From NCBI GenBank assembly GCA_003290165.1, contig QNQO01000647.1, positions 372,001 through 436,000 on the forward strand: a DNA stretch of 64,000 nucleotides. The letters run 5' to 3'. A program made the translations under genes and the position numbers. Positions within the stretch are counted from its first letter, which is position 1; the number at the start of each line of letters is the position of its first letter. The DNA comes from Berberis thunbergii. Lineage: Eukaryota > Streptophyta > Magnoliopsida > Ranunculales > Berberidaceae. The notes under the pieces were generated by a model that made no database searches, had not been told where the DNA came from, and was given only the letters and a program-made list of their open reading frames with translations. Shown here piece by piece: positions 11,487-23,173 of this stretch.

Positions 11487-12088
11487 TTAATATCGAGAGT
11501 TGCTACGTGTACCCCACTGTTTGGCTCGATGCTCCCAACTTTATAGTTTAGATTTAGCTTTTAAAAATTGATTGATGTACCCAACCAAATTGTGTTAATG
11601 TTAAATCGTACAAAGTACATTACTCAAATTGTGATTGGGGATTTTGTAAAAAGGATTCCTAATGTAAATGTTTGGATGTCGAATTTATTTAGATTTTGAA
11701 TACAATTTTTTTCGAATTTGATATAATAGTTGCAATGATTTTGAAATTTACGTATTAGTTTATGTATTTTTTTATTTTTAATACATATTGGTTTTGTCAA
11801 CCCTTGTATGGTTAATGAACACATTGAAATTTAATGAATGCATGATTGAATTTTAGTTTTATTGTTTATAAATGATGGTTACTATCGTTCTTTCAATCAA
11901 TAGCTAATTAACACTCCTAAACGAGAAAATTTTGCACCAAATAATTTTTATTGTTGAAAAAAGGATAGTTGGTGTTACATACATTAAGTCGATGCAACAA
12001 AGTCAAAACATCCTAATCTACCGGTGCAACAAAGAGTTGGTGCAACCGATCCACATACTAGGGTACACATAGCAACTCCCTTAATATA
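11487..12088. mobile_element. MITE with 20-bp TIRs in the copia leader
   Basis: The left end GAGAGTTGCTACGTGTACCC (11495-) and the inverted right end GGGAGTTGCTATGTGTACCC (to 12080) differ at about two positions. They are flanked by TTAATATC (11487-11494) and TTAATATA (12081-12088), a 7/8 match. The 586-bp interior has no convincing coding sequence. An 8-bp duplication suggests hAT; a Mutator-like origin is the alternative because of the terminus sequence. Confidence 0.75.
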
Positions 12089-12144
12089 TGTGTACAAATA
12101 TTACTGTATGAAACAATAGTTGAAATAGATTTAAAGTTTATAAA

Positions 12145-12412
12145 CAAAACCAAATACGTTTTTTACCATAGTGGTGTGCTCTGAATGTATTTGATTAGAG
12201 TTGTAAACAAACTATGAAACTGTTAAGGATTGTAAGATAGATTGATTTGCTCTAGATGTATTTGATTAGAGTTGTAAATAAACTCTGAAACTGTTGGAAA
12301 TTGTAGAATATTATTTTCTTAAGATTGTTTCGAAGTCTGTAAACGAAACCAAATACGCTTTTTACCATAGTGGTGTGCTGTTCAAAATTGTAGAATATTG
12401 TTTTCTTAAGAT
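12145..12412. repeat. Local tandem duplications in the copia leader
   Basis: ATGTATTTGATTAGAGTTGT recurs at 12185 and 12256 (period 71). CCAAATACG(T/C)TTTTTACCATAG recurs about 200 bp apart (about 12150 and 12350). TTGTAGAATATT(A/G)TTTTCTTA recurs near 12300 and 12388. These overlapping duplications lie between the leader MITE and the 5' LTR and obscure the primer-binding site. Confidence 0.65.
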
Positions 12413-12778
12413 TGTAGGAATCAATCTATAAGAGAGAAAGAGAATTAGAAAGAAGGAATATGTGGTGATCTAGATGTATTTGATAAATCAAAGACCTTTT
12501 GAACAGAGTGATGTGCTCTGGATAAATTTTGAATATGTAGATTGTGACTCTAACTCTCTGTTTGTTGTTGTTGTAATGTTGTTATTGTCCAGTGATTTCA
12601 AATGACCAGTTTGAAGTCCTTCTTATAACAAATACATAGTACATAGACTAGCTAAAATTACTTTGCATGCTAGATATGAGATTAAAGTAATTTTTAGCTC
12701 AAAAGACCTTATGTAATTAATTTAAATAATGTACGATTTACTTATTTAATAAATATGAAAATACATAAATTTCCAACA
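12413..12778 (-). repeat. 5' LTR of the copia element
   Basis: 366 bp. On the minus strand it runs from TGTTGGAAATTTATG to GATTCCTACA, with canonical TG...CA ends. It is shorter than the 3' LTR through loss of internal sequence. Confidence 0.75.
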
Positions 12779-12783
12779 ATGAG

Positions 12784-13099
12784 GACACTATGTTTTAGGA
12801 TTTCCTGGCAAGAGTTTTTAAAGTAGTTATTTAGTCTATTTTCATTTTTAAATTTTGTATTATATATTTATTCTTCTTTTATTTGCATGACCCGGCTAAT
12901 ATTTCTTTTTGATGGTTTTTTCTCATTGGATCAAACCAGATTGAACACTATTGAATCATCTTTTTTCAACCAATATGAACAAACTTCATGGATATTCTTT
13001 TGATGTTCTTCGACGTTTTGTTATAAAATCTTTCGTTGGTGTATCTGATTTTTTTTGTTATGATTGATGGGCTTTGATGATGATGAATTGAAAAAAAAA
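12784..13099. other. AT-rich flank, nothing recognised
   Basis: About 315 bp between the copia element and the TIC32-like fragment. No feature is recognisable. Confidence 0.4.
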
Positions 13100-13530
13100 G
13101 GAGCAACGTCAGAAATCGGAATTGAAACAGCAAGAGCACTATAAAAGATAGGATTGAGAGTTGTGATTCCTGCGAGGGACTTTAGAAAAGCTGAAGAAGT
13201 GAAGGAGAGTACTAAGAAAGAGAGGCAAAAGGAAGATATTATATTGTTGAAGCTTGATCTGAGTTCACTTGCTTCAATCAAGAGATTTTGCTATGAATCC
13301 TGTCTCTTGGATTACCACTTAATATCCTCATGAGATTTTTTTTGTTTTGGACTCCCAACATTTCAAACTGTTTATCACTATTTTGAGTCTAGAAAGTTAA
13401 AACATCCTAAGTGTCTTTTATCCTTCGCAGAAACAATGTTGGCAAGTTCTGCTAGAAGTTGAAATACTCGAAAGACAAAATTGAGATGACTTTTGCTACA
13501 AAATACTTGGGTAATTTCTCTCAAGAGAAC
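13100..13530 (+). pseudogene. TIC32-like short-chain dehydrogenase gene fragment, broken
   Basis: The first exon-like block (13100-13288) reads GATSEIGIETARAL, a stop, then GLRVVIPARDFRKAEEVKES and LLKLDLSSLASIKRFC. This matches the NAD(P)-binding Rossmann fold of TIC32/WW-domain-type short-chain dehydrogenases, chloroplast inner-envelope import components with oxidoreductase activity. The glycine motif is damaged (SEIG where SGIG is expected). A second block (about 13434-13526) reads NVGKFC, a stop, then KLKYSKDKIEMTFATKYLG, preceded by a splice-acceptor-like TTATCCTTCGCAG. Intron remnants therefore remain, so this is not a processed copy. The 5' end, catalytic region and 3' end are missing; element A is inserted 160 bp downstream. 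Confidence 0.82.
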
Positions 13531-13696
13531 CAAATTTTTTTAAAAAAAATGGCTGAAATATAGAGATAAATGATATTGGATAGAAGGTTTAGGTTTAACC
13601 TCATTCAAGTGTATTTTATGCTATTATTTCTTCCAAGTACAACCACATTGATGTAAACAACCAACGTTTTTGTCTCAGCTACCTGGTATCACTACC

Positions 13697-14462
13697 CGAT
13701 GATACACCAAAATGGTCACAGTCCTGAGCCATACACGTGTCATAATGAGCTCGAGGAATTATGAGCCCCAGCGTCAGCCCAACACTGATCCGGCCCAAAC
13801 AATTCTAAGCCTACTCAATGCAGTCCGCCAAACAGACCCGAACTTTCCCAATCAATCTATCTATCTTATCAGTTAGTGCGAGGATCTGTTAGACAGAAGT
13901 GGATGGGCCAAAATCTCATTCTCATGTACAAATCTCACAGCTTGCTAAGCTCACACATCTCACAACTATCCTCAATACCCAGAAGCTCTACTAAGGCAAG
14001 TATCTCAAGGATCAGCTTTGGACAGCCAATTACAGCAGCTCTCCGCTTCCAACTTGGAAGTAAATACTAGAATACATATCACACAAGGAAACTTCCTCTT
14101 TCAGATTACCCTGAGATTGAAAACTATTTCCTGCGTATCTAGGATCACAGGGCTAACTGCGAAATCCTCTGCTACAACAAGACTTCCAATTAGATAAGGA
14201 TCTCCACGAAGATCTCCTTCCTAAACTACGCCATTGATGATCTGGTCGAACCAGGACTTTTGCACTATAAATAACACACGAGGATGGTAAGCTAAGGTGC
14301 ATTACAAATTCCCTGTTTACAGCATTACACCTTTCTCAGATCCCTGTCATACTTTAGCATCGGAGTGTCGTCAGCCACCACAACGGTGGTCTGTAGCTCA
14401 TGTGCGTTCCTTGTGCAGGTTAGCAGGTCAAGGTCAAAGTAGGAAGCATAAAACGACTGCAT
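13697..14462 (+). repeat. 5' LTR of element A
   Basis: 766 bp, (C/T)GATGATACACCAAAATGG...ACGACTGCAT. TATAAATA at 14266-14273 is a probable core promoter. The 3' LTR lacks two blocks present here, around 13843-13938 and 14335-14375. Confidence 0.88.
14266..14273 (+). promoter_or_regulatory. TATA box in the 5' LTR of element A
   Basis: TATAAATA within TTGCACTATAAATAACACACG, about 190 bp before the LTR end. It is conserved in the 3' LTR at 25824-25831. Confidence 0.6.
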
Positions 14463-14465
14463 CAG

Positions 14466-14486
14466 TTTGGCACTGTCCGCGGGGAC
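14466..14486 (+). promoter_or_regulatory. Primer-binding-site region of element A
   Basis: TTTGGCACTGTCCGCGGGG starts just after the LTR. The same position in B, C and D reads TTTGGCGTCGTCTGTGGGG, TTTGATGCCATCCATGGG and TTTGGTGCCGTCTGTGCGG. A family consensus near TTTGGCGCCGTCTGTGGGG is implied; its first bases resemble the complement of a tRNA-Asp 3' end, but the match is partial. Confidence 0.5.
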
Positions 14487-14537
14487 AACAAAGTTCCAAA
14501 CCTTTTACTAGCATCATTCCCTTCAAAATACAAAAAG

Positions 14538-15960
14538 ATGGTGACCACTAGATCACACAACAACGGAAAACAAGAGGACACATCAAATGCTCAACTGACG
14601 CTACAACCGCCACTCTCTGTGGTGCAGTTTATGCATGGGCAACAGACTCATTCCCCCACGCCAGTAACAACAACGACGGACCCCTGGATAGATATGATGT
14701 CATCTCAAATACAACAAATTGCCAAAACGGTTGAAGCTCTTGCATGACAAAACCCTCCACCCGCTAATAGAGATCAGGAGCATCACATGCCCTTATCTCC
14801 AGGGGACGACAAAGAGTAAGCATGGGAGAGTCAGGCCCAAGCTAGTTCTCTGTGGACCAGAAGAGGTGGCGCAATTAACACGGAACCGACTGCCAGGGCA
14901 GAGAGGCTCGACCCTCAGAACCCCCTCTGCAGAAGGCCACACAACCCAGATGTGCTATACCGTCTCTCAATCCCACCTTTCGCGGATTGTATCATGAACG
15001 AGCCCCTTTCGAAGAAGTTCACGCCTCTGAAGCTAGACTTCTATGACGGGACCACCGACCCATTCGATCACTTACACCATTACCAGCATGTAATGGCCCT
15101 TAAGGAAGGACCCAAATCGGTGATGTGTCGAACTTTTTCCACTAGCCTGAAGAAGACAGCACTAACGTGGTTCCACAGCCTCTCGTCGAGGTCAATCGAC
15201 TCCTTCAAGACCCTGGCGAAGGAGTTCCTGACGTGCTTATTCGGAAGTCAGCATTTCCAAAAAGGCCCACACCACATACTCACTCTGAAACAGAGATCCC
15301 ACGAGACACTCAGAGAATATGTCACGAGCTTCAACGATGAGCTAACACTAATTAACGGTTGCAACGATGACACAACCATGAAAACTTTCACCGCAGACCT
15401 AAAGGAAGGAAAACTCTATGAAGACCTCACCTTGAAACCCCCTTTAGACATAACGAAGCTCCTCAAAAGTGCCCCTAGAGGAGTTGAGGACAATTAAAAG
15501 GGAAACCGAAGGTGAGAATAAGCCTTTCATTCTTAAGGACAGGAAGGAGGGAAAAGATGCGAGGATGAAGAAAGGAGCAAGAGGAAGTGTAATGACAATA
15601 GGTCAAACCCTGGTCGGGCCAGGCAAGAGAAAACATCCAATTACGTTGGATCCAGAGACATGACAGCCCTCAATTCTAGCCTGTCGGTATTGAACTCCAT
15701 GAAAAACTGAAGATATCTTAAGTGGCCCCCAAAGCATCGCAGAGACAACTCCAAGCATGACAACAACAAGTACTACTCATACCACATGGACGACAGCCAT
15801 GATACCAACGACTGCAAGAGTTTGAGGTATGAGATTGAGTACTGGATCCGCAGGGGCAAGCTAAAGAATTTCTTAACTTTGAAAAGCAACCAGAACGATC
15901 TAGAAAATGAGATGAGTCAGTCAAAGAAATAGAAAAGGAGACTCTGGGTATAATCTATGT
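14538..15960 (+). pseudogene. gag of element A, broken
   Basis: The start codon at 14538 reads MVTTRSHNNGKQEDTSN; the same MVTTRS start is found in element D. Stops interrupt at 14745 and 14817. The long block 14952-15497 carries the Retrotrans_gag core with [40 protein letters not shown] and SHETLREYVTSFNDE. After a frameshift the C-terminus (about 15755-15930) reads YYSYHMDDSHDTNDC, a zinc-knuckle-like segment whose first cysteine is replaced. Gag would package element RNA in cytoplasmic particles. Confidence 0.88.
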
Positions 15961-16020
15961 TTTTCATGGAATCGGGCCAAATGAAGACCAATCGCACAGG
16001 TCCCGCAGACTCTACTAGAG

Positions 16021-16612
16021 ATGCGGACACAACCTGCGGACGAGGACATATGCATTTGCTACTCGAGGGTTCAAATCCCCATTCCCACTTTGACCTTTAC
16101 AGACAAGGACCTCGAAGGAGTCCGAGCGTCGCACAATGACGCCCTAATCATCTCGATCTCCATTGCAAGGTGGAAAGTTAAGAAAGCCCTGGTGGACACA
16201 AGGAGCTCGCTCAATGTCATGTTCTACAACGCGTTTCGCAATATGGACCTCAAGGAGGAGAACTTGACGTCTTCAGATTACCCGCTGATTGAATTCAGTG
16301 GAGAGAAATGCTTCCCGATTGGGAAGATAAGGTTAGCAGTAGTGGCAGAGAAAGGTCATGTTTCTAGACTTTATGGTAGTAGACGCATCGTCTATCTACA
16401 ACCTTATCTTGGGAAGACCACAATTCCACCAGATGGAAGCAGTAGTCTCCACCCTTCACCAGTACGTTAAGTACACCGCTAACCACTATGAAGAAACAAT
16501 ATGTGGATACCAACCTATGACACGAGGCTGCCATTATGCTGCACTGAAGCAAATAGAATGTTCAAGGATCCAATTGGATCCCACAATGCAATCGAACCAG
16601 AGCCAGGCTTAG
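16021..16612 (+). pseudogene. Retroviral-type aspartic protease domain of element A, active site altered
   Basis: The frame from 16021 reads [20 protein letters not shown], then [20 protein letters not shown]; the frame from 16358 continues [20 protein letters not shown]. The catalytic loop should be DTGSS or DNGSS, but GAC ACA AGG gives DTR at 16195-16203, and a frameshift near 16355-16370 separates the two halves. This is the same domain as in element D (DAGSS there). No polymerase follows it. Confidence 0.85.
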
Positions 16613-18394
16613 TGACTGCAGACGCATCACTCCACTCACACGATACCCCAACAATGATGGCTCACTTCAGAAAAATGGGACAGTCAAGCCGTACAGAAGC
16701 AATCTGTCCTTCAACTTAGCAGAATGAGGAGATCAAGGCAAACGGGAGTACGATCCCCCGACATTCGCTCAGCGCGGAGTTTAACTCCCCCACAAGGCTT
16801 ACTCTTCACTAGCCTCTATGACATTAGCAAAGTTTAACAATCCACTGAAAATACCAACGATCCACAAGAGCCATACAAATTTACTACAGAGCCAGGATCA
16901 ATTTCTCTCCGCCAACAGTTAGTCTATTTCAGTTGTTTATTTCCCTTTTCATAGTCAATGTAGAGTTTTAGTTCTTAATAACTTATGTGATTTGCAAACA
17001 TTCAAGAAATAAAAAAGAATTACGCAAACACACTATATTGATTACTGGAAAGATGTAACAACGGGCGCCCAGAGGCGGATACAAAAGACTATAAATTACA
17101 AGCATTTGAATTTAATGCAACATGGAGTAAGGACTCGCTTAAACAGTTCGACTACATAAATAGAGCAGAGATACCTAGATATCTGCAAACAACAGCACAG
17201 TTCCGATGGACGCAATCGTCAAATATGGTCTGCAGTGGTGCAAAATCGGTAATTGGGGGCCCCGCGACAAGCCACAAACAGATATGGCCAACTCACATAC
17301 TCGATCTTGTGAATTGGGTGAACTTGGGACAAGTATCAAGTTGGTACTGGTAGAGTGCACCCTCCGGCTGCAAGAATTAGAGGGGTGTCCAGAAGTCAAT
17401 GGCCCAATCAGTTGGACCATGTCCAACTCCTTTCCGTCTCGAGATCCTAAATTCCATCGCAAAACAAGACAACAGGTTAATCAAGAAGTTGTGGAGGCAA
17501 CCACTCCGGAGTTGGGCACTGGTATTATCTCTGAGATTAAACACTATAAAGCAGCAGCAAGGCACTAGCGCATAAACGACAGACTCTTCCCTTGGAAGAA
17601 AATTCTTACTTCTTCTCTGCAACATGAAAAGAAATTACGAGATCTCAGCAAATCAACTACATGCCTACCCAGAATAGGTGACTGCACATAACAGCGATTA
17701 TCATCGTGCCGGAGCAGGGCAAATGTGAGAACATTTGAACACTCCAATGATGGATCTCCCTTCAGCCTTTGGAAAATCGAAAGCATTTTCTTCAAGTAAG
17801 AACATTACATTAGATACTTTATGCAAAGATAGTGCCTACAACGATTGAGAAACATCATTATATAGACATAATGTTTCACCAAACGGACGCTTCAGCATTA
17901 ACTGTCAGCATTGAATATCGAATGGGAAATAAGGAGAAGACGATTCCCAAGGAGACTGGACAAACCACGTTCATCCAATTCATGGTATTGCACGCAACCC
18001 CATCAATTGTGGGGGAGTAACCGATAATCAACCGTCTCGCAGCTTACGCCGTAAACGAGTTACCATGCGATCTACGCCGTACGCATTGTACAATTCATGC
18101 AAGAAATCCTAGCTCTCTCTTTGTGGGCCCATGGGATTGGCCTACTATTCAAGCAATATTAAACCACATGCCTGGCACGAGCACTAGAATCCTAGTCAAT
18201 TCTGACACACAGATCTTACTTGCAGATCACCAGCAGATTTAAGATAATTTGTTCGTAGAATACACCATGCACGCGAACATCGGTTCGCACGCCCTCAAGC
18301 AGGCGAAACCTCTCTCCAACCAGGCAAGCTTAGTCAGCCGAGGCTGATGACGATGGCTTCTAGTTCATCCCGACACCTAGTACGCTTAGCGCGG
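16613..18394. other. Non-coding interior of element A, conserved with element D
   Basis: No convincing reading frame. The stretch 16900-18370 aligns with the reverse complement of 48161-49733 in element D. Shared marks include GATTACTGGAAAGATGT at 17040, AGAGTGCACCCTCC near 17352 and GGGGGAGTAACCGATA at about 18012. That last motif resembles a polypurine tract followed by an LTR-like start, so an older internal LTR boundary may lie near 18020. Confidence 0.6.
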
Positions 18395-19262
18395 ATCCCG
18401 ATGGTTTAGGAAGTGGGAATTTAATCAGTGCTGTCACGCCTTATGACGATGACTTGCCAGGGATCATTGCCCTCTCGTGCTCAATGGTCGTCGAACCTGA
18501 TCAGGTAAGCTTAGCCGATGACGACTGGCAACGAAAGCTTCTGATCAAAGCCCAGACCTGTAGCCTCACTGTGTGGGCGTAGATGGTTTGGAAGGCGGGA
18601 GCCTAGTCAATCCCAAACTGATTCCTACAAAATGCCGCGGGACCACTGCTTTTCAGTCTGGCCACCAAATTACCAACCTTGAGCTTATAGCTCTCACTGC
18701 GCGGGTGTTGATGGTTTAGATGGTGGGAGCCTAGTCAGTCACAAACTGATTCTGATGGCTTGCCATGGGACCATTGCTTTTCAGCTTGGTCGCTGGATTA
18801 CCAACTCTGAACTTATAACCCCTACTGCACTGGTGTAAATGGTTTAGAAGGTGGGGGAGCTTAGTAACTCTCGAACTAATTTCGACGGCTTGCCACAGGA
18901 CCACTGTTCTACAGCATGGGCCACCAAAAACCCCTGAATTTGTAGCTTGATGCGCACAGGTGTAGATGATTTTGAAGGTGGGATCCTAGTCTATCCTGTA
19001 CTGATTTCGACGGTTTGCCACGGGGCCACTGCTTTTCAGCCTAGTCGTTGAACCCCTTCGTCTCGAACTTGTTGCCCCCACTGCGTGGGAATAGATGGTT
19101 CGAAAGGTGGGAGACTAGTTAGCCCCTGAGTAATGTCGACAGCTCGCCATGGGACCACTACTCTTCAGCATTGTCATCAAATCTTTGTTCCCCGAACTTG
19201 TAGTCCACTATGTTCGGACATAGATGGTGTGAAAGGTGGGAACCCTAAGCAGCTCACCACAC
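18395..19262. repeat. Tandem array, period about 128 bp, six to seven diverged units
   Basis: The landmark GATGGTT(T/C) followed by GGTGGGA recurs at 18400, 18582, 18710, 18838, 18965, 19094 and 19223. Spacing is 127-129 bp after the first, longer unit. Each unit also carries a GCCA(C/T)(G)GGACCA(C/T)TGCTTTTCAG-like block and CTCACTGCG. Tandem arrays in the 3' untranslated part of Tat-lineage elements are known and can seed satellites. Confidence 0.85.
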
Positions 19263-20226
19263 GAGCACTGCTCTCTTTTGAAATAACGCAAAGAAAAATC
19301 ACAGCTCAGACAGCGTCTTCACCTAGCCAAAGTGCGAACAATAGCTACATAGAATGCCAACCCGAAGCTTAACCTGGCTTAGTACAAGAGCGCTAATGTA
19401 CGCACTTAGCTATCACTATTTTCCCACGCCAGTGGCCGCCGTCGACAGATCATGCAAGCGAGATAATCCCCCAATAGCTTACCTTAAGGACGAGATACAA
19501 CCCGGGTTACTCAACCCACAACTAAACTGTCCGCGACATGCCCACTGATGGACATGACTATGCAATAGTGACTCTAAGTCACTCGCAATGCAAACGGTCA
19601 AGCTCTCGACTACATGCAGACTACTCGACTTCCTATTGATCCAACCAGCCTATTTTAAAATAAGATGACAAGACGAAACGAAAAACACACAATAGGGACA
19701 ACGAGCAGAAAACATATACATAACGTACTTAAGATAAAATTGTTTTCACTAACAGTAGAAGCAAAATGGGTAGAAGTATACAAAGTTCACTCCTTATCGG
19801 GAGAGGGTACAAAAAAAAACTAAGCTTAACGAAAGAAGGAACAGGTTTCGAACTGCCTTATCTGTCTGATGACTCAAAGGAAACAGACAAACCTACATAT
19901 GACATCTTCTTATAGTGACCAAGATCCCATTCGGGATGCTCCTCCGTCATCAGCTCCAGCAGCTCCAGTCTGCCGTGTACAACCCAACAGAACTCGCACT
20001 TGCCTTGGTCCTACAAAAGCTCTTCCCCCCGTGTCTTCGTGACAGCAAGTTCACGCTACAACAGCTCCAACTTGCCAGTCAACGCATCAACCTGAGATTG
20101 CTCAGTTTTTGAACTGCCCCTTACAACACTGAGCTCATGCTTATCTAATTCGAGCTGGTCCTCGGCCTTCTTCGCCTCCTAAGCATTGAACTCCATATTG
20201 GCCTCTAATTGTTGTTTATGTGTAGC
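19263..20226. other. Non-coding sequence between the array and the antisense gene
   Basis: About 960 bp without a supported gene. The first 120 bp read like a fading continuation of the array; the rest is unassigned. Confidence 0.4.
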
Positions 20227-20926
20227 CTAGTTGGCCTCCCTCAAGGCATTCTCTTCAGCAAGAGATCGCAGTTCAAAACGCGCCTCCATGTCTCGGTGGG
20301 TTTGATCCACTTCCCGCTTGAATTTGTCCCTCACAGACACCGCCTCTGCTAGATCACACTCAAGAGCTTCCAGACGAACCCTATGAGTCTCTATAACCAT
20401 GGCTAACTGCTCCAACCTCTTCTCCTCAGCTTGCTTTTTCAGCAGCTCAATTTCGTAAAGCGCATTAGAATACAAAGTTTGCATGTGCGAGAAGACACGC
20501 TTCATGGTGTACGCGCACTCACGAGCCGCCGAGACTTTTGTCCCAACAACGACCACCTTGCTCAAGTGACATACTCAGCATAAGGTACTTTAAACCTTAT
20601 CCATACGCCCTTCTAAAGCATCCTCATCGGGTTTTGGAGCTTAATCCATTAGCTAGCTATGACGCCTGACGCCTGCTTATATGCTTCCTCAAAGCATATT
20701 CCACGTCAACCTCCTGGTGCACCAGCACTACCCTTCGTAGTCGCCACTGTTCCCAAGCTCTCCTCATCATGACTTCCTTTGTCACGAACAACCGACCTTT
20801 TAGTGCGAGACGACTTAAAAAGATCTGGAAGAAAGGGAAAAAGCGAGTTATCCAACAGACCCTCCAACACCTTGAGATGCGGCTTGAAATGAGACGGTGA
20901 ACAATGCAGACTACGAGAAACTTGGC

Positions 20927-22779
20927 ATGTGACACCACGGCCACCATGATGGGGATTTAACCAACCTAAATTAACAGGTTAATTTAGCCTACTTGTAATA
21001 ACCGCAAGTGCACGGTGCCTAACTGGTAGACAACGGCAAGTACGGGTCGATCCCACGAAGAAGGTGGATGTAATTGAAATTTAGAATTTAATTAAACTAA
21101 TTTAGAGAAAATGGGGTTACAGCATTTCTAAATCTAAACTAGAAATAAATTAAAGATAAGAAAAATAAAACAAAATAAAATGATAAGATGGATGGAATGG
21201 ATTTTGTGTGGCTTGGATTCACCGATGAGCTAACAAAAATATATTTAAATCTAAATTACTGAATTTGAATACGAGAAGCTTAGGGATGAGAATCCCTTGC
21301 TTACACCGAATATATGATCGTTATAATCCAATTAAACTTATATCATGTTTCTATCAAACATTCACAAGTTATTTCAAGCAAATATGCTCTTACTAAGTAT
21401 TAAATGTCTTTTTAGGGCACACTTAATCAAAGTTTAAGCTTAATAATTTTTTAGCACATGCTTTGAATATTAATAAAATGTAATTCTAACTACCGAACAT
21501 ATCAAGTTTACTTACTCGAAAATGCAAGGTGGAAGCAAATTATCAAAATTCAGAAATAACTTGTAATGACAATTAAGCAAACCATTCAGTAAAATAGCTT
21601 TAAAATAATTTCTACAGCCCAATTGGTTTGTCACAAACTCGATATGGTGTCGAACAACAAATCGACGATTGGGTGTGCACGAATCCCGAGGAAATGGCCC
21701 TTAATTCGCTCTGTGGTGGTACAGAACAAATCAAGGGGTGGAAATAGCCAAAATCGAATTTATATTCAAATTTCCCTCCCTGCTACAGTTCTGCTACAGT
21801 GCCGCACAGTAGCCGGTTGTCTTCCCCAGCGAGACGGAGGCTTTCGCAGCCTGGTTCTCGCTCCTCGCGGCTTCCCTCGACTCCCTCGTGACGCTAGAAC
21901 CTGCAAAAGATGAGATAGAGTGAAGAAAACCACGAAAAAACAGCAATTGAAACAGAGAGAAACAGGGAAGAAACTCCCTGTTTTCGCGACTCTGTCGCGA
22001 CTGTTCCGGCCTGATTCTCGCGGCTTCGCGGCTTCCTTCGTCCTTAACGTGATCCTAGAACCTGCAAAGAAGAACGAAGTGAAGAAAATACAAATAAAAT
22101 TGCAAATTCAACGAAGAAACAGGGAGAGGAAACTCCCTGTTTCGCGGCTGTTTCTGCTCGGTTGCGAGCTCTGGCGAGGGTGGCGGTTCGTGACCTGTTG
22201 TGGTGCTGTTCGGCGGAGGTGTTGGTGGTTCGTGATCTATTTGGACAGTGAAGAGGAGTAGGGAGTGGTGGTGGAGTTGGAAAAGTGGTGGCTTGTGATG
22301 ATAATCACTTTGAGAGGAGGAGGTTTTGATTTTCAATTATGTTCTTTTCCCTTCTCTTCCTCCCACTTCTCATCCTATTCACTTCTATTTATAGAGAAAG
22401 ATCCATGGGATAGAACATGGAAGAACACGGTTGTTGGGAGAACATGGGTTAGAACATGGGAGAACATGGTTGTTGGGAGAATGTTGGTGGATGTTGGTAT
22501 TGGGCTTAGGCTTAGGCTTTGGGCTTAGGCTTAGGCTTAGGCTTTGGGCTTAGGTTTATGGATTTAGTTTATAGGTTTAGGTTTTGGTTTTAGGTTAAGT
22601 GATTCTCTCTCTACTCTGTACCACCACGTGAAATCCTTATACAGTCGTCTTAATATGATTTCATCGTTTAAGCGCAAATTCCTGAAAATAGATAAAAACG
22701 AAATAATTATTATAAAATATAAGAATCGAAACACTAACATGTATAAATTAAGGGGTATATTATGTAATAATTATGTGAC
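20927..22779. mobile_element. Unclassified insertion in the antisense gene, flanked by ATGTGAC
   Basis: ATGTGAC occurs at 20927-20933 and 22773-22779. Removing what lies between (20934-22772) restores one minus-strand reading frame across the junction (DGVIVT continuing into CQVSRSL), so this is an insertion of about 1.84 kb. The insert opens near TAATAACCGCAAGTGCACGG, holds a two-copy 165-bp repeat (CTAGAACCTGCAAA at about 21893 and 22054) and a (GGCTTA)n tract near 22503-22557. No transposase or terminal repeat identifies its class. Exact ends could be a few bases off. Confidence 0.65.
22503..22557. repeat. (GGCTTA)n / GGGCTTA microsatellite
   Basis: A run of GGCTTA and GGGCTTA units, inside the unclassified insertion. 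It resembles but does not match the plant telomere repeat TTTAGGG. Confidence 0.75.
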
Positions 22780-23173
22780 TATCACACCATCAGACAAGAC
22801 ACCAATGGGACGATCAGATTCTAGAACCTTAGACGGGTCTTCACAGGAACCTTCTATCAGAACGGTCCTGTGCGAATCAGCACCAGCAGAAGCCGCCATT
22901 GAAACCCGCATCAACTGCTCACTCAAAGCTTCCGCCCACACATCACTATGATTCGACATGTCTTCAACCCCTACAAATCGCAGGTGGTCCTTATCCTTGC
23001 CAGATACATTGGCCATCACCTGTCGGGCTTATCAACCTAGTTATGGAGCGAGTCATTTTGAAGACAACCTAGTTCTAATTCAAAACCTAGTTCTAATGCG
23101 AGACCTCTTCGAACTCATAAAGGAGGCAAGCGTCTCAAACGACTCCTCCGTGTTAGACAAAACAAGAGCTTTG

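Larger units (their letters stand above)
4249..12783 (-). mobile_element. Ty1/copia LTR retrotransposon, TSD ATGAG, with two nested insertions
   Basis: An 8.5-kb minus-strand element. The 5-bp duplication ATGAG occurs at 4249-4253 and 12779-12783, outside LTRs that begin TGTTGGAAATTTATG on the minus strand. A polypurine tract (GTGGGGGAT, minus strand, about 4879-4889) abuts the 3' LTR. Order 5' to 3' on the minus strand is gag, protease, integrase, reverse transcriptase, RNase H, which is the copia order. Element B (6181-8173) splits the reverse transcriptase, and a MITE (11495-12080) sits in the leader. Many frameshifts and stops make it dead. Confidence 0.92.

Noticed and set aside
11624..11824. 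Minus-strand frame inside the copia-leader MITE
   Set aside because: Low-complexity lysine/asparagine/isoleucine sequence in an AT-rich element with no other coding marks.
17206..17568. 120-codon plus-strand frame in the interior of element A
   Set aside because: The homologous stretch of element D does not keep the frame, so conservation here is not protein-level.
22503..22557. Interstitial telomeric repeat
   Set aside because: Units are GGCTTA/GGGCTTA and not TTTAGGG or TTAGGG; treated as a microsatellite.
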